From: CAZJRB01 sp964547995 | GTDB taxonomy: Bacteria > Planctomycetota > Planctomycetia > Pirellulales > Thermoguttaceae | Direction of reading: 5' to 3' | NCBI GenBank assembly: GCA_964547995.1 | Contig: CAZJRB010000009.1 | Location: 1 to 64,000 of the forward strand | Length of the DNA: 64,000 nt | Part shown: positions 51,807 to 60,862 of the stretch, piece after piece | How the letters are laid out: the number at the start of each line of letters is the position of its first letter | How positions within the stretch are numbered: the first letter of the stretch is position 1 | Notes under the pieces: generated by a model | Told to the model about the DNA's origin: nothing | Database searches by the model: none | Seen by the model: the letters and a program-made list of their open reading frames with translations, nothing else | Program-made: the position numbers and the translations under genes

Positions 51807-53279
51807 CTACAGCGGACACACAACGCGAAAACCGTGGGTCGGACGATGAAGGTCCGGGTCGGTACCGGTCCGACTGGCAGCCCGACACTCGGCGGGCCTG
51901 CTGCGATAACAGCCGCCACGGGCCACCCGCCTGTCCCCCGAGGGCGGCCCTCGGGGATCGCTCCGGGCAGCGCTGCGGTAATACTCGATATCGTACCAAT
52001 CGCTGCACCATTCCCAGACATTTCCGTGCATGTCATAGAGAGCCCATGCATTCGGCTTGTAGGAACCGACGCTCGTGGTTCCGCGCAGGCGTTTGCGTTC
52101 CTCCGGATCGTCGGGCTCGATATTTGCGTTTGCATCGGAAAGCTTCTTGCCCACGCCAAACAGCGTGTCGGTATCTGCGCGGCAGGCGTACTCCCATTCC
52201 GCCTCGGTCGGCAGTCGGTACTTGCGACCGGCATCCTGTTCCTCCGGCAGCGAGGAAAGCTTGCGACAGAATTCCACCGCGTTATTCCAAGAAACCAGCT
52301 CAACCGGAAAGCGGTGAGTATCGGTTCCCGGCACCAGCCTGAAGCGGCTGGGATTTTCTCCCATCACTCGTTCGTACTCCTCTTGGGTCACTTCGTAAAT
52401 GCCCATGTAAAACGGCTTGGTAATTCGGACGGGGTGCCGCGGGGCCTCGTCCTCGTCAGCTCTCCTTTCGCCCTCGGCAGCCCCCATCATGAACTCACCC
52501 GGCCGGATCAGTACGAACTCCATGCCGATACTGTTGCCGAACCACCCCGGCGTATCCTCGGGCACCGGCTCAGGCTGCCAGGACCCGTCGGCAACGGGAG
52601 GCGGTTTGTCGCGGTGCCCCGGGGCAGATCCCTCCTTCGAACCCCGTGTACCGATCCAAATCAAGGTCCCGGCAATCCCGATAAGGATGAAAACAGGTAT
52701 GGTCCGCAAGAAGATGAGCAGGATGACGTTTCCTTCACCAGCGATTGACCGCAGGAGGCCGTCGGCTTTTCGCGGCATCGCGATCGTTCCCCGCCAGGTC
52801 GAGCCGAGCGACGCCGCGATGCCTCCGGTCAGGGTGCGATACCACCGCGGATCGTCGTGGCGCTGGGCACGTTCGGTCCAATCGGGTTCAAACTCGGGTG
52901 CCGGCGAGTCCCTTTGCCCGACCGGTCGCTTCCATGGAGATTGTCGGTCAGGTGATGCGGGCTGGTGGCTGGGCAATTTCGGCGGCTTGGCCGGTGCCGG
53001 AAGTTGCCCACGCAATTGCTCGTCGTACTTCTGGCGTTGTTCCGCATCGAGCAGACACACGCGGGCGGCGGAGATCTCGTTGAGGAGTTGCTGGGACTGT
53101 TCCGAATGCTTGCCGCTTTGGAAGGAACGGACGAGCGTCATCCGCATGTCGGCCGCATTGGAGATCACGTCGGGATCCGGTTCGAAAAGGTCGATGCCGA
53201 GCAACCGATAGTGATTTGGCGGCTGATCTCTTGGCGGAATCGCCAGCCACTTGTGGTAAGGATCAAATGCTTTGGACAC
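51807..53279 (-). CDS. J-like domain, transmembrane, SUMF1-like protein
   Basis: 490 residues from a GTG at 53279. The N-terminal ~95 residues are a J-domain-like module seen in planctomycetes: SKAFDPYHKWLAIPPRDQPP, then HYRLLGIDLFEPDPDVI and AARVCLLDAEQRQKYDEQL; the HPD triad of true J-domains is missing. A membrane helix (~200-222, TIPVFILIGIAGTLIWIG) and a SUMF1 domain follow: FGNSIGMEFVLIRPGEFMMG, YEVTQEEYERVM, RLPTEAEWEYACRA, HGNVWEWCSDW, HGFRVVCPL. The C-x4-C formylglycine pair is not visible at the expected place. A different, more classical SUMF1 type than those of region 1. Its neighbour has the same N-terminal module. Confidence 0.8.
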   Translation of the reverse strand: MSKAFDPYHKWLAIPPRDQPPNHYRLLGIDLFEPDPDVISNAADMRMTLVRSFQSGKHSEQSQQLLNEISAARVCLLDAEQRQKYDEQLRGQLPAPAKPPKLPSHQPASPDRQSPWKRPVGQRDSPAPEFEPDWTERAQRHDDPRWYRTLTGGIAASLGSTWRGTIAMPRKADGLLRSIAGEGNVILLIFLRTIPVFILIGIAGTLIWIGTRGSKEGSAPGHRDKPPPVADGSWQPEPVPEDTPGWFGNSIGMEFVLIRPGEFMMGAAEGERRADEDEAPRHPVRITKPFYMGIYEVTQEEYERVMGENPSRFRLVPGTDTHRFPVELVSWNNAVEFCRKLSSLPEEQDAGRKYRLPTEAEWEYACRADTDTLFGVGKKLSDANANIEPDDPEERKRLRGTTSVGSYKPNAWALYDMHGNVWEWCSDWYDIEYYRSAARSDPRGPPSGDRRVARGGCYRSRPAECRAASRTGTDPDLHRPTHGFRVVCPL

Positions 53280-53361
53280 AACCGCCCCCGTTATGGGTCG
53301 ACGCCGGTTTAGCTCCAATTCCCGATCTGAATGCGGACTATTATACCCATCCAATGCGGGT

Positions 53362-54162
53362 TCAGGGGCTCTCGTAGTAGACAGGCGGGGGCTTTTCCTC
53401 GGTGTCACTCGTAAAGCTCTTGAAACCGCCGAGTAAAAAAACGGCCGCAATCCCCAAGCCCAAGAGAGCGGCGAGCACGAGTCCCATAGTAACAAACTGG
53501 CTTTGCCCTGGTTGCCGTCGTCTCACGCTATAGATTGGGGGAGACTCATGTTGCGATGGCATCTGTTCGATGGGTGTTGCAACGGGAACGGCTGGCACTG
53601 CCTGCGGTACCGCGCCGGGTGAATCCACTGGCATGGCACTCGGCACCGCACCGGGTGAACTCACCGGGATGGCACTCGGCACTGCGCCGGGTGAACCCAT
53701 CGGGATGGCACTCGGAACTGCGGGCGTCGCCGTCGGTACGCCTTGCGGAGCCCCGCCAACCGGCATGACATGGGCCCCGCCGGCCGGCGCCGCGTAGGGG
53801 GCCTGACCGCTGCTGGCCGTATGAGTCGCGGCAACTCCAGGGGGGTGAGCAGGCGGCAACGGCTGGGTAGCTTCCTGGGCAGCCAACTGCTGACGCAACT
53901 GCCGATCGTACATCACCTTGCGACCGGGATCGAGCAAGCACAGTCTTGCCGCGGAAATCTCGTTCAACAGGGCTTGCGATTCGGCAGAACGTTCCCCGGT
54001 TTGATACATTCGCAGTTGGGCCATCCGCGAATTCGCCGCATTGTCGATCACATCGGGATCCGACTCGAACACCACCAACCCCAGCAACCGGTAATGATGC
54101 GGCGGCTGATCTTTCGGCAAGATTCCGAGCCACTTGTGATAGGGATCAAACGCCTGATACAC
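53362..54162 (-). CDS. J-like domain protein with Pro/Ala repeats and C-terminal membrane helix
   Basis: 266 residues from a GTG at 54162 (TGAGG upstream). N-terminus as in its neighbour (YQAFDPYHKWLGILPKDQPP, HYRLLGLVVFESDPDVIDNA, ISAARLCLLDPGRKVMYD). Then ~100 residues of Pro/Ala-rich sequence with 12-residue repeats of the type SPGAVPSAIPVS, encoded by a 36-base DNA repeat (about 53600-53720). One membrane helix (~230-250, MGLVLAALLGLGIAAVFLLG) and a short tail. The domain may be a partner-binding surface; its role is unknown. Confidence 0.75.
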   Translation of the reverse strand: MYQAFDPYHKWLGILPKDQPPHHYRLLGLVVFESDPDVIDNAANSRMAQLRMYQTGERSAESQALLNEISAARLCLLDPGRKVMYDRQLRQQLAAQEATQPLPPAHPPGVAATHTASSGQAPYAAPAGGAHVMPVGGAPQGVPTATPAVPSAIPMGSPGAVPSAIPVSSPGAVPSAMPVDSPGAVPQAVPAVPVATPIEQMPSQHESPPIYSVRRRQPGQSQFVTMGLVLAALLGLGIAAVFLLGGFKSFTSDTEEKPPPVYYESP

Positions 54163-54270
54163 CCTTTGCCTCACATGAAATTACACGAACCGGCTCGACC
54201 CAAGAAGGTAGTTTATTGTACCGCAAACCAACGGAGATTACAACCGATTCCAGTGCCAACTCGCCTCAGA

Positions 54271-56163
54271 CTAGGTGCCCGGAGAGTCCAAATAGGGATC
54301 TTGGCCCATCTGTCGTTGCATTTTCTTGCGTTCCTTCTCGAAGTACATCAGTGCCTTGCGCTGGCGAAAATGGCTCCGTTCCACTTTTCGTTGCGACTTG
54401 GTGAAAATCTTTCTCAACTCGTCGAAGTTCTCGTCGGACCCTTCCCCCAGGGTCTTGTACCTCCTCGATTTATCGGGGCCCAGCCCACCCAAAAGCAGGT
54501 CATCATCCAGCGCCAGGTATTGTCGAAAGCTGCCGGGGTCGCCCTGCCGCCCACATCGGCCGATCAACTGGCGATCGATCCGGCTGGCATCGTGCATTTC
54601 CGTGCAGATGACGTGCAGCCCACCCTGTTCGGCAATTCCTTCGCCCAACTTGATGTCGGTACCACGTCCGGCCATGTTGGTCGAGACGGTTACTTTGCCG
54701 CGCAACCCGGCTTGCACGACGATGTCGGCTTCGGCCTCGATGTGGTTGGCATTGAGAACCTGGTGCTCGATTCCTTTTTCTTCGAGCAGTTTGGAAAGAT
54801 GTTCCGATTTATCGATGGATCGCGTTCCGATCAAGATGGGGCGTCCCTCAGCGTGCAACCGGCACACCTCTTCAACCACAGCGGCCCATTTTGTGTCGGC
54901 TGTGCCGAATATCCGGGTGGGAAGCCGCTCTCGGATTGCCGGTCGGTTAGTCGGAACCGGCAGGACATGACACTTGTAGATCTTCCGCAGTTCACGGGCC
55001 GATCCCATGGCCGTGCCCGTCATTCCGGCCAGCTTCTCGTAGCGGAGGAAGTAATCCTGGATGGTAATCCGCGCGGCTTGTCCGGCTGCGACGGTTACCT
55101 CCACGCCCGCCATGGCCTCGACGGCCTGGTGTATGCCTTCACGCCACTTGCGTCCCTCGGCCAGACGTCCCGTGAACTCGTCGACAATGATCACCTCGCC
55201 ATCGCGAATGACATACTGGCGGTCTTCAAAGTATTCGCGGCCGACCAGGATGGCGCGCTCCAGGTACTGATAGATGTTCACCATGCCGACCGCATCCAAT
55301 GCCTCGGGGTGCGGGAGCAAACGGGCCTTCTGGCGGCCGGCGCGTGTGAGTTCCACCGTCTTCTTTTCGTGATCGTAATCGTAATCCTCATCTTCCACGA
55401 ATTCGTCATGCACCGATGCGGTCCATTTGTAACACTCCGCTTCGATTACCTGCTCTTCGGTCGGTACGGCACTGATAATCAGCGGCGTCCGTGCCTCGTC
55501 AATCAGGATGCTGTCGGCCTCATCGACCAGGGCAAAGAAGGGTTCGCGTTGGACGGGCTTCTCATGCGATTCGCCTTTCTGGCCGAGCATGCCGCCGAGC
55601 AGGTCGGTCTGGCCCTCGTTGATGCGCCGCAACAGGAGCCGGTCGCGGAGAAAGTCGAAGCCGAATTCCTTGGCGGTTCCGTAGGTCAGGTCGGAGGCGT
55701 AGGCCTTGCGGCGTTGCGGTTGAGACATTTGCGTTTCGACAACGCCGACCGTCAATCCCAAGATGTCATAGACCGGTCCCATCCACTCGGCGTCGCGCCG
55801 GGCGAGGTAGTCGTTCACCGTGGCCAACTGGCACCCCCTGCCGGTCAGTCCGTTCAGGTACATCGGCAGCGTGGCGGCCAGGGTCTTGCCTTCCCCGGTC
55901 TGCATTTCAACGATTGACCCGTAAAACATGGCGATGCCGCCGAGGATCTGGACATCGAAATGCCGCATGTCGATCGTCCGGCGTGCCGCCTCGCGGACCA
56001 GCGCGTAGCCCTCGACCAGGAGCCGGGAGAGCGGCTCGCCACTTTTTGCGCGGTATTGCAGCGAAAGACTCCGCTTCCGGAGCTGGTAATCGTCCAGTTC
56101 CCTCATTTCCGGTTCGAGGGCACCGACCTTCGGCACCAACGCACCCCAACGCGCAAGCCGCAT
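54271..56163 (-). CDS. secA: Short SecA-like protein translocase ATPase
   Basis: 630 residues from an ATG at 56163 (the frame is open back to a TTG at 56322, so the start is unsure). Motor domain motifs: MQTGEGKTLAATLPMYLNGL (Walker A), VNDYLARRDAEWM, VDEADSILIDEARTPLIISA, FTGRLAEGRKWREGIHQAVE, MTGTA, NMAGRGTDIKLGEG, DRQLIGRCGRQGDPGSF. It ends QRKVERSHFRQRKALMYFEK plus ~19 residues; a housekeeping SecA runs on for ~200 more (helical wing and C-terminal zinc tail), which are missing. So this is a second, minimal SecA form like others in planctomycetes, not the main one. Confidence 0.8.
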   Translation of the reverse strand: MRLARWGALVPKVGALEPEMRELDDYQLRKRSLSLQYRAKSGEPLSRLLVEGYALVREAARRTIDMRHFDVQILGGIAMFYGSIVEMQTGEGKTLAATLPMYLNGLTGRGCQLATVNDYLARRDAEWMGPVYDILGLTVGVVETQMSQPQRRKAYASDLTYGTAKEFGFDFLRDRLLLRRINEGQTDLLGGMLGQKGESHEKPVQREPFFALVDEADSILIDEARTPLIISAVPTEEQVIEAECYKWTASVHDEFVEDEDYDYDHEKKTVELTRAGRQKARLLPHPEALDAVGMVNIYQYLERAILVGREYFEDRQYVIRDGEVIIVDEFTGRLAEGRKWREGIHQAVEAMAGVEVTVAAGQAARITIQDYFLRYEKLAGMTGTAMGSARELRKIYKCHVLPVPTNRPAIRERLPTRIFGTADTKWAAVVEEVCRLHAEGRPILIGTRSIDKSEHLSKLLEEKGIEHQVLNANHIEAEADIVVQAGLRGKVTVSTNMAGRGTDIKLGEGIAEQGGLHVICTEMHDASRIDRQLIGRCGRQGDPGSFRQYLALDDDLLLGGLGPDKSRRYKTLGEGSDENFDELRKIFTKSQRKVERSHFRQRKALMYFEKERKKMQRQMGQDPYLDSPGT

Positions 56164-56367
56164 CTCGTTGAGCCCGCCGCTGATTGACCCCAGATCGGGT
56201 AGAATGTTTCTTGGGGTGTTGCTCAATTTGGCACTCGCAAACCAAGAAGAATGCTCGAAACGCCCCTGTTCCCATATTACTCCTATTATAAGGCAGAATT
56301 TGATCCCGGGAAGGCCAAACAATAGCGTTCGAACGAGCAGACTTGCGTCCGTACGCGGGGAACTGCG

Positions 56368-57480
56368 CTACAGCCGCTTCACCTTCGATACGTGATACTC
56401 CGGGGCGAAGCCTTTCCGCTTCGAGTCCTGTGGGCCGAGCCGGCCCTCCACCTCGATGAAATCACCCCGCTCGCAGCCGCGGAGCACCGTCGGATCGGAA
56501 AGAATCACGCTGCCGCCGTACTTGTCCGTTTCGCCGTCGACCGGTATGTAGCGGAGTTTCCACCGGCGGTCGAGTTGCGAATACTCCAGCTTTCCCTGAA
56601 GCCTTTCGTACGTAGCATTGTGCGAATAGTCCGACCGCGGCGCAAATTTCGGCGCGCCGCCGCCCGCCGGAATGACGTTCGACGCTTCCTGCAATGCTAC
56701 AACCGGCCCGGTCGCAGAAATCAATCGGATTCCTGCGTCGCTTCTTGGCGGCGTCTTCTCGGTCGGATGTTTGGCGCCGGCCGACTTGGACTTGTCAACC
56801 GGCGGCAGATCCATGATATCGATGGGCCGACTGACAATCCGTGACGGCCGCGGTTGGGGATGTATCGACTTGGCGGCCGATACCGCCGTCGCACGCCGCG
56901 ACGGGCGAGCAACGTCCTTCGGACGCGGCGGCAGGATGCGGACCACCCGCTCTCGCTCGGAAAGCGGGACGTTGCTGCCGGTAAACGTTCTTCGGTTTGC
57001 CCTCGGCCGACCCGATAGCCCGCCAGACAACCTCCCTGCGGGCACGGAGTCGTCCACCACAGGAAGGCTAACATCGGGAACGCCGGCAGTTGCGTTGCTC
57101 TTGGCAAAGGAGGGCGGCGGCACCCGAATTGCCGATTGAGCTGGTGCTGTTCCACGGCTCTGCTTGCCGCTTCGGTGATAGGTGCTCGGCGGGACATCGC
57201 GCGTAGTTGCCGGGGTTGGCGCCTCGGTCTTCGACGGAACCGCTTTGGCCGGATAACGCGGATTTGCAGACGATGGCGTCGCCGAAGAGGATGGTGTTGT
57301 GGCAGAGGGCGTTGCCCCACCGTAGTACGGATTAACCGGTCCGGGCATGATACACCCGGTTGCCGGCGGGACGACCCGCGTGCGGCCGAAAAAGGGATCG
57401 GTAGCAGGGGGCCCTTGGGCATACCTGCAGCCACCACAGAACACCATGGCTGTGATGGCCAGTGCGGCTGGCCATTTCAT
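56368..57480 (-). CDS. Lipoprotein with low-complexity middle and OB-like C-terminus
   Basis: 370 residues from the ATG at 57480 (AAGGAG upstream). Lipobox VFCGGC at ~15-20 gives a lipid-anchored Cys. Residues ~45-260 are Pro/Ser/Ala/Arg-rich and disordered. The last ~75 residues (YERLQGKLEYSQLDRRWKLR, GSVILSDPTVLRGCERGDFI) look like a small OB-fold. Function unknown; membrane-anchored binder is a guess. Between it and the next gene on this strand there are 274 bases with no recognised feature. Confidence 0.7.
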   Translation of the reverse strand: MKWPAALAITAMVFCGGCRYAQGPPATDPFFGRTRVVPPATGCIMPGPVNPYYGGATPSATTPSSSATPSSANPRYPAKAVPSKTEAPTPATTRDVPPSTYHRSGKQSRGTAPAQSAIRVPPPSFAKSNATAGVPDVSLPVVDDSVPAGRLSGGLSGRPRANRRTFTGSNVPLSERERVVRILPPRPKDVARPSRRATAVSAAKSIHPQPRPSRIVSRPIDIMDLPPVDKSKSAGAKHPTEKTPPRSDAGIRLISATGPVVALQEASNVIPAGGGAPKFAPRSDYSHNATYERLQGKLEYSQLDRRWKLRYIPVDGETDKYGGSVILSDPTVLRGCERGDFIEVEGRLGPQDSKRKGFAPEYHVSKVKRL

Positions 57481-57754
57481 CAAGCAAACTCCTTGAGAAG
57501 AGACTCGGACATCACGCCGAGCATTGAGATGTGACGAGCAAAGACAAGGTCCAACCGTACCGGGGGGAAACGGTGGGGTGGGTAGATTAGCGTTTTTCCC
57601 GATTGTGTCCAGAGCGATTCTGTGAAAACGGTGGAAACTCGTGTAATCACCTGTCCGCTGATGTTGGCCCCGCCGCGCAGTCGCCCCTTATGGGGGGCAT
57701 CCATCGCGAATTCATTCCCTTCGTACTGCAACCCCGCAAAATTAGGGGCGATTG

Positions 57755-57952
57755 CTAGAAAAGCGGCGGCTCCATGTCCGGATCTTCCGGCAACGCCGGC
57801 CCCAACTCGTTGGTCATGTCGTAGGGTTTCTCCGCCCCGGGTACCTTGGGTAACTCCTTGAGCACCTCGCCTAGATCTTCGTCTGAGATGCGGTTGCACC
57901 CGAGCAACAATAGCAAGGACGGGAGCAAGAGCAACCAGTAGAACCGTTGCAT
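57755..57952 (-). CDS. Small lipoprotein
   Basis: 65 residues from the ATG at 57952; GGAG lies upstream. Reads MQRFYWLLLLPSLLLLLGCN: a hydrophobic signal ending in a lipobox (LLGC). The mature 47 residues are acidic and Pro-rich (LGEVLKELPKVPGAEKPYDM, then NELGPALPEDPDMEPPLF). The start region faces the divergent queG gene. Confidence 0.65.
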   Translation of the reverse strand: MQRFYWLLLLPSLLLLLGCNRISDEDLGEVLKELPKVPGAEKPYDMTNELGPALPEDPDMEPPLF

Positions 57953-58036
57953 TGGGGGTCTCCAAGGGCCGGCATGGCGTCTAAAATGGATACTTCCATT
58001 GTACGCACCGGATGTCCGCAGTAAAAGCCCCGCGCC

Positions 58037-59155
58037 ATGGACCGCCGCAGACTGACCGAAGAATTGAAAGCGGAGGCCGCCCGGCTCGGTTTCGACCTGA
58101 CCGGGGCCACTCCGGCCGTTGCGCCGGCGGGAATTGGGCGTCTCGAACAGTGGCTTGCCGGGGGATTTGCGGGGGAAATGCAATATCTGGCCGAGCGGGC
58201 CGAGGTCTACCGCCATCCGCGATATATCCTCGACGGCGTGAAGGGCGTTCTCATGCTGGGGATGAACTACCATACCGTCGAACCGGCGGAAAGCGGCAGC
58301 GGACAAGGGGTCGTTGCTCGCTACGCCTGGGGCCGCGATTATCACGAGCTGATCCGCGACAAGCTGAACCGGCTGGCCGAATTCCATCGCGGCCTGCTGC
58401 CGGACGCCGGAGTCCGCGGAGTCGTCGACACGGCCCCGCTCATGGAACGCGAGTTTGCCGCGCGGGCCGGCCTGGGATGGATCGGCCGCAATACGATGCT
58501 CCTGAACGAGCATTTTGGGAGCTGGATCGTTCTGGCGGCACTGTTGACCACCGAAGAGCTTGCGTACGACGAGTCCGTCGACGCCGATCTGTGCGGCTCG
58601 TGTACGGCGTGTCTCGATGCCTGTCCGACCGGGGCACTCGTCGAACCCTACCGGGTCGACGCCCGAAAATGTCTCAGCTATCTCACGATTGAGCTGCGAG
58701 GCCCGATTCCGGCCGAGTTGCGTCCCGGGCTCGGTCACCAGTTGTTCGGATGCGATTGTTGCCAACGGGTGTGTCCCCACAACCAGGATGCGCCGACGAC
58801 GAGCGAGGAATCGTTTCAACCAGGGCCGTGCATGAATCCGGTTGATCTGGCCGAGTTGTTCGCGATCGACGATGCGGCGTTCCGCGGGCGGTTCCGCGAT
58901 ACGCCGCTTTGGCGGCCGCGGCGCCCCGGCATCCTCCGCAACGCGGCGACTGTGCTGGGCAACCGCCCTCACGAAGCCGCCGTGCCGGCACTCGTCCGGG
59001 GGCTCAACGACGACGAACCGCTGGTGCGAGCCGCCTCTGCGTGGGCATTGGGGCAACACAAAAGCAACGCCGCGCGAAATGCGCTGCGCGAGCGGATGGA
59101 CGTCGAAACAGACGTTGAAGTCCGGACGGAAATCGAGTCGTCCATGTGTCAATAG
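58037..59155 (+). CDS. queG: Epoxyqueuosine reductase
   Basis: 372 residues. N-terminal cobalamin-binding region (GFDLTGATPA, GVLMLGMNYHT, RYAWGRDYHELIRDKL, GWIGRNTMLL), then two 4Fe-4S motifs CGSCTACLDACPTGA (~185) and CDCCQRVCP (~238), and a C-terminal HEAT-like helical tail (ILRNAATVLGNRPHEAAVPA). It performs the last step of queuosine formation in tRNA. The dihydrouridine synthase gene convergent at 59174 is also a tRNA-modifying enzyme. Confidence 0.93.
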   Translation: MDRRRLTEELKAEAARLGFDLTGATPAVAPAGIGRLEQWLAGGFAGEMQYLAERAEVYRHPRYILDGVKGVLMLGMNYHTVEPAESGSGQGVVARYAWGRDYHELIRDKLNRLAEFHRGLLPDAGVRGVVDTAPLMEREFAARAGLGWIGRNTMLLNEHFGSWIVLAALLTTEELAYDESVDADLCGSCTACLDACPTGALVEPYRVDARKCLSYLTIELRGPIPAELRPGLGHQLFGCDCCQRVCPHNQDAPTTSEESFQPGPCMNPVDLAELFAIDDAAFRGRFRDTPLWRPRRPGILRNAATVLGNRPHEAAVPALVRGLNDDEPLVRAASAWALGQHKSNAARNALRERMDVETDVEVRTEIESSMCQ

Positions 59156-59173
59156 TCGGAACGCGTTGCAGTG

Positions 59174-60175
59174 CTACTCTGCGTACCACTGCCTGAGCAC
59201 GCGTTGCCACCCCTGCCCGCTCTTGATGGCAATGAAAGCATTTTGAACCGCGTCCTCCTGCGGATGTAGTTTCGCATACTTGATACCGAACTTCCGCATC
59301 AGGCGGCTACACCGCTGCGGGCCGTAGGCCTCTTCGGCAAGCCGATAATGCTCGGCGAGCACCTCCCGCTGTTCCTGCAAGTCCGGGGACTTCATCGGCC
59401 GGCCGGCGGCAAGTTCCCGGGCTTGCCGGAAGATCCACGGGTTGCCGATTGCCCCGCGTGCCGCCGTTACACCGTCGACGCCGGTCTGTTCGATCATGTC
59501 GAGACACGCCTGGGCGGTAAACAGATCGCCGCTGCCGAGCACCGTCCGCTCCCCGGCATGTTGTTTTAACTCGCGCAAAAAGTCCCAGGAGCTTCGGCCT
59601 TCGAACCGTTGCTGCACGGTCCGCCCATGGACCGTGATGGCCGCCGCACCGAATCGATACGCGCCGTCGAAGATTTCGAAAAACTTATCGCGGCTCTCCC
59701 GGCTATCGTCGATGCCGCGGCGCATTTTGAGCGTCAGCGGCACCTCCGGCGGCAGGGCATCGCGAACTTTGGCAACGATCTCCAATGCCGTTGCCGGCTC
59801 GCCCAACAGGAACCCGCCGCGGCGTTTGCCGAGGACCTTCTTCACCGGACATGCGAAGTTGAGGTCGATCACGTCGAATCCTGCTTCGACCATCTTGATC
59901 GCCGCGGCCACGAAATGTTCCGGCACGGACCCCATCAATTGCGCCCCGCAGGAATGCTCGTCGTCGGTTCTGCGGATATACCGGCCGGCTTTCCGGCCCT
60001 TGCTCACGTCGAGCACGAACTTGTCGAGCATCACCTCGGCAAGCGTGTACCCGGCCCCAAGCCGGGTGGCGATTACCCGCATCGGCCAATCGCTGTACCC
60101 GGCCAGCGCCGCTTGGACGACCGGGAAGTCGATGGCGATAGGGCCGAAACGGAGCTGGGGAAAGGGAACATGCAT
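59174..60175 (-). CDS. dus: tRNA-dihydrouridine synthase
   Basis: 333 residues from the ATG at 60175 (a TTG further upstream was set aside). FMN barrel motifs: VQAALAGYSDWPMRVIATRL, GAQLMGSVPEHFVAAA, the catalytic-Cys block DLNFACPVKKVLGKRRGG, TLKMRRGIDD, ITVHGRTVQQRFEG, GSGDLFT and ARGAIGNPWIFRQA. It reduces specific uridines of tRNA with NADPH. Its end is 18 bases past the end of queG; the genes converge. Confidence 0.93.
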   Translation of the reverse strand: MHVPFPQLRFGPIAIDFPVVQAALAGYSDWPMRVIATRLGAGYTLAEVMLDKFVLDVSKGRKAGRYIRRTDDEHSCGAQLMGSVPEHFVAAAIKMVEAGFDVIDLNFACPVKKVLGKRRGGFLLGEPATALEIVAKVRDALPPEVPLTLKMRRGIDDSRESRDKFFEIFDGAYRFGAAAITVHGRTVQQRFEGRSSWDFLRELKQHAGERTVLGSGDLFTAQACLDMIEQTGVDGVTAARGAIGNPWIFRQARELAAGRPMKSPDLQEQREVLAEHYRLAEEAYGPQRCSRLMRKFGIKYAKLHPQEDAVQNAFIAIKSGQGWQRVLRQWYAE

Positions 60176-60253
60176 CGAATTTAATTTAGGCGATCCATCC
60201 AAGAACCGGTGATTCTACTCCTCCGGGGGATTCGCCACAAGCACCTCAGACGG

Positions 60254-60319
60254 GCAGTTGAGAGTTGAGAACTGAGAGTCAAGAGTTGAGAGCAAAAGCC
60301 CTGGCGCTGCGTGCCAGGG
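60254..60319. repeat. TTGAGAG micro-repeats followed by a hairpin
   Basis: CAGTTGAGAGTTGAGAACTG and further GAGAGT-like units from 60254, then the hairpin CCCTGGC (60299) - loop - GCCAGGG (60313-60319). The hairpin shares its AAAAGCC..CTGCGTGC core with the one at 33104. The remainder of 60176-60499 shows nothing else. Confidence 0.55.
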
Positions 60320-60499
60320 TTCCGTTGGAACAGGGTTCAGGATCTCCGGGCAAACGTATCCATGGTCACACGGACGACGTACTGCCCCCCACCACTTGAC
60401 ACTGCCGCTCGCAGCGCGGGATACTAATGGCGTAGCCGGGCTGGCCGGCCACGCGCAGGTGAGTCTGGATGTTCAGTGCGTCGCTAAACGAGCAATACC

Positions 60500-60862
60500 A
60501 TGATCGGCAACCCTTACAAATCTCCCGAAACGATCGACGGGGAAGACCAACTGGCGAATGCCGTTCGGCGCTTCATCGGGCAGGTCCTCGTGCTGATGAA
60601 TATCGCGAACGGTTTCTTCATGCTCTACATGGGAACGCAAGACCTGTTGAGGGGGGACCTGTGGTGGTTGCTGTTCTTCTGGTGTTACGGCCTGTTCCTG
60701 CTCTTTTTCAGCGGGATTTGCATCGTGCTGGAGCCGTTTGTAAACCACACTGACGAGATGTGGAGAGCCCGGTTGGCCGCTTGCGGGTTGCTCCGGTTGC
60801 CCCACCCCGAACTGACCCGATTGGAGGAATGTCAACACGACCTAGTACCTTGTGACAACTGA
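60500..60862 (+). CDS. Small membrane protein; C-terminus supplied by a palindromic element
   Basis: 120 residues with two membrane helices (~25-47 and ~55-77, GDLWWLLFFWCYGLFLLFFS) and a short soluble end. The last codons (LVPCDN) come from the left end of the palindromic element at 60842, so the original C-terminus was probably different or longer. Ribosome binding site weak. Function unknown. Confidence 0.6.
   Translation: MIGNPYKSPETIDGEDQLANAVRRFIGQVLVLMNIANGFFMLYMGTQDLLRGDLWWLLFFWCYGLFLLFFSGICIVLEPFVNHTDEMWRARLAACGLLRLPHPELTRLEECQHDLVPCDN

Noticed and set aside
53743..55917. 724-codon plus-strand frame opposite secA
   Set aside because: The minus strand encodes all SecA motor motifs; the plus-strand product shows none.
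57755..59152. 465-codon minus-strand frame opposite queG
   Set aside because: Most of it is antisense to queG. Only its last 65 codons, beginning at an ATG with a ribosome binding site and a lipobox, are kept as a small lipoprotein.
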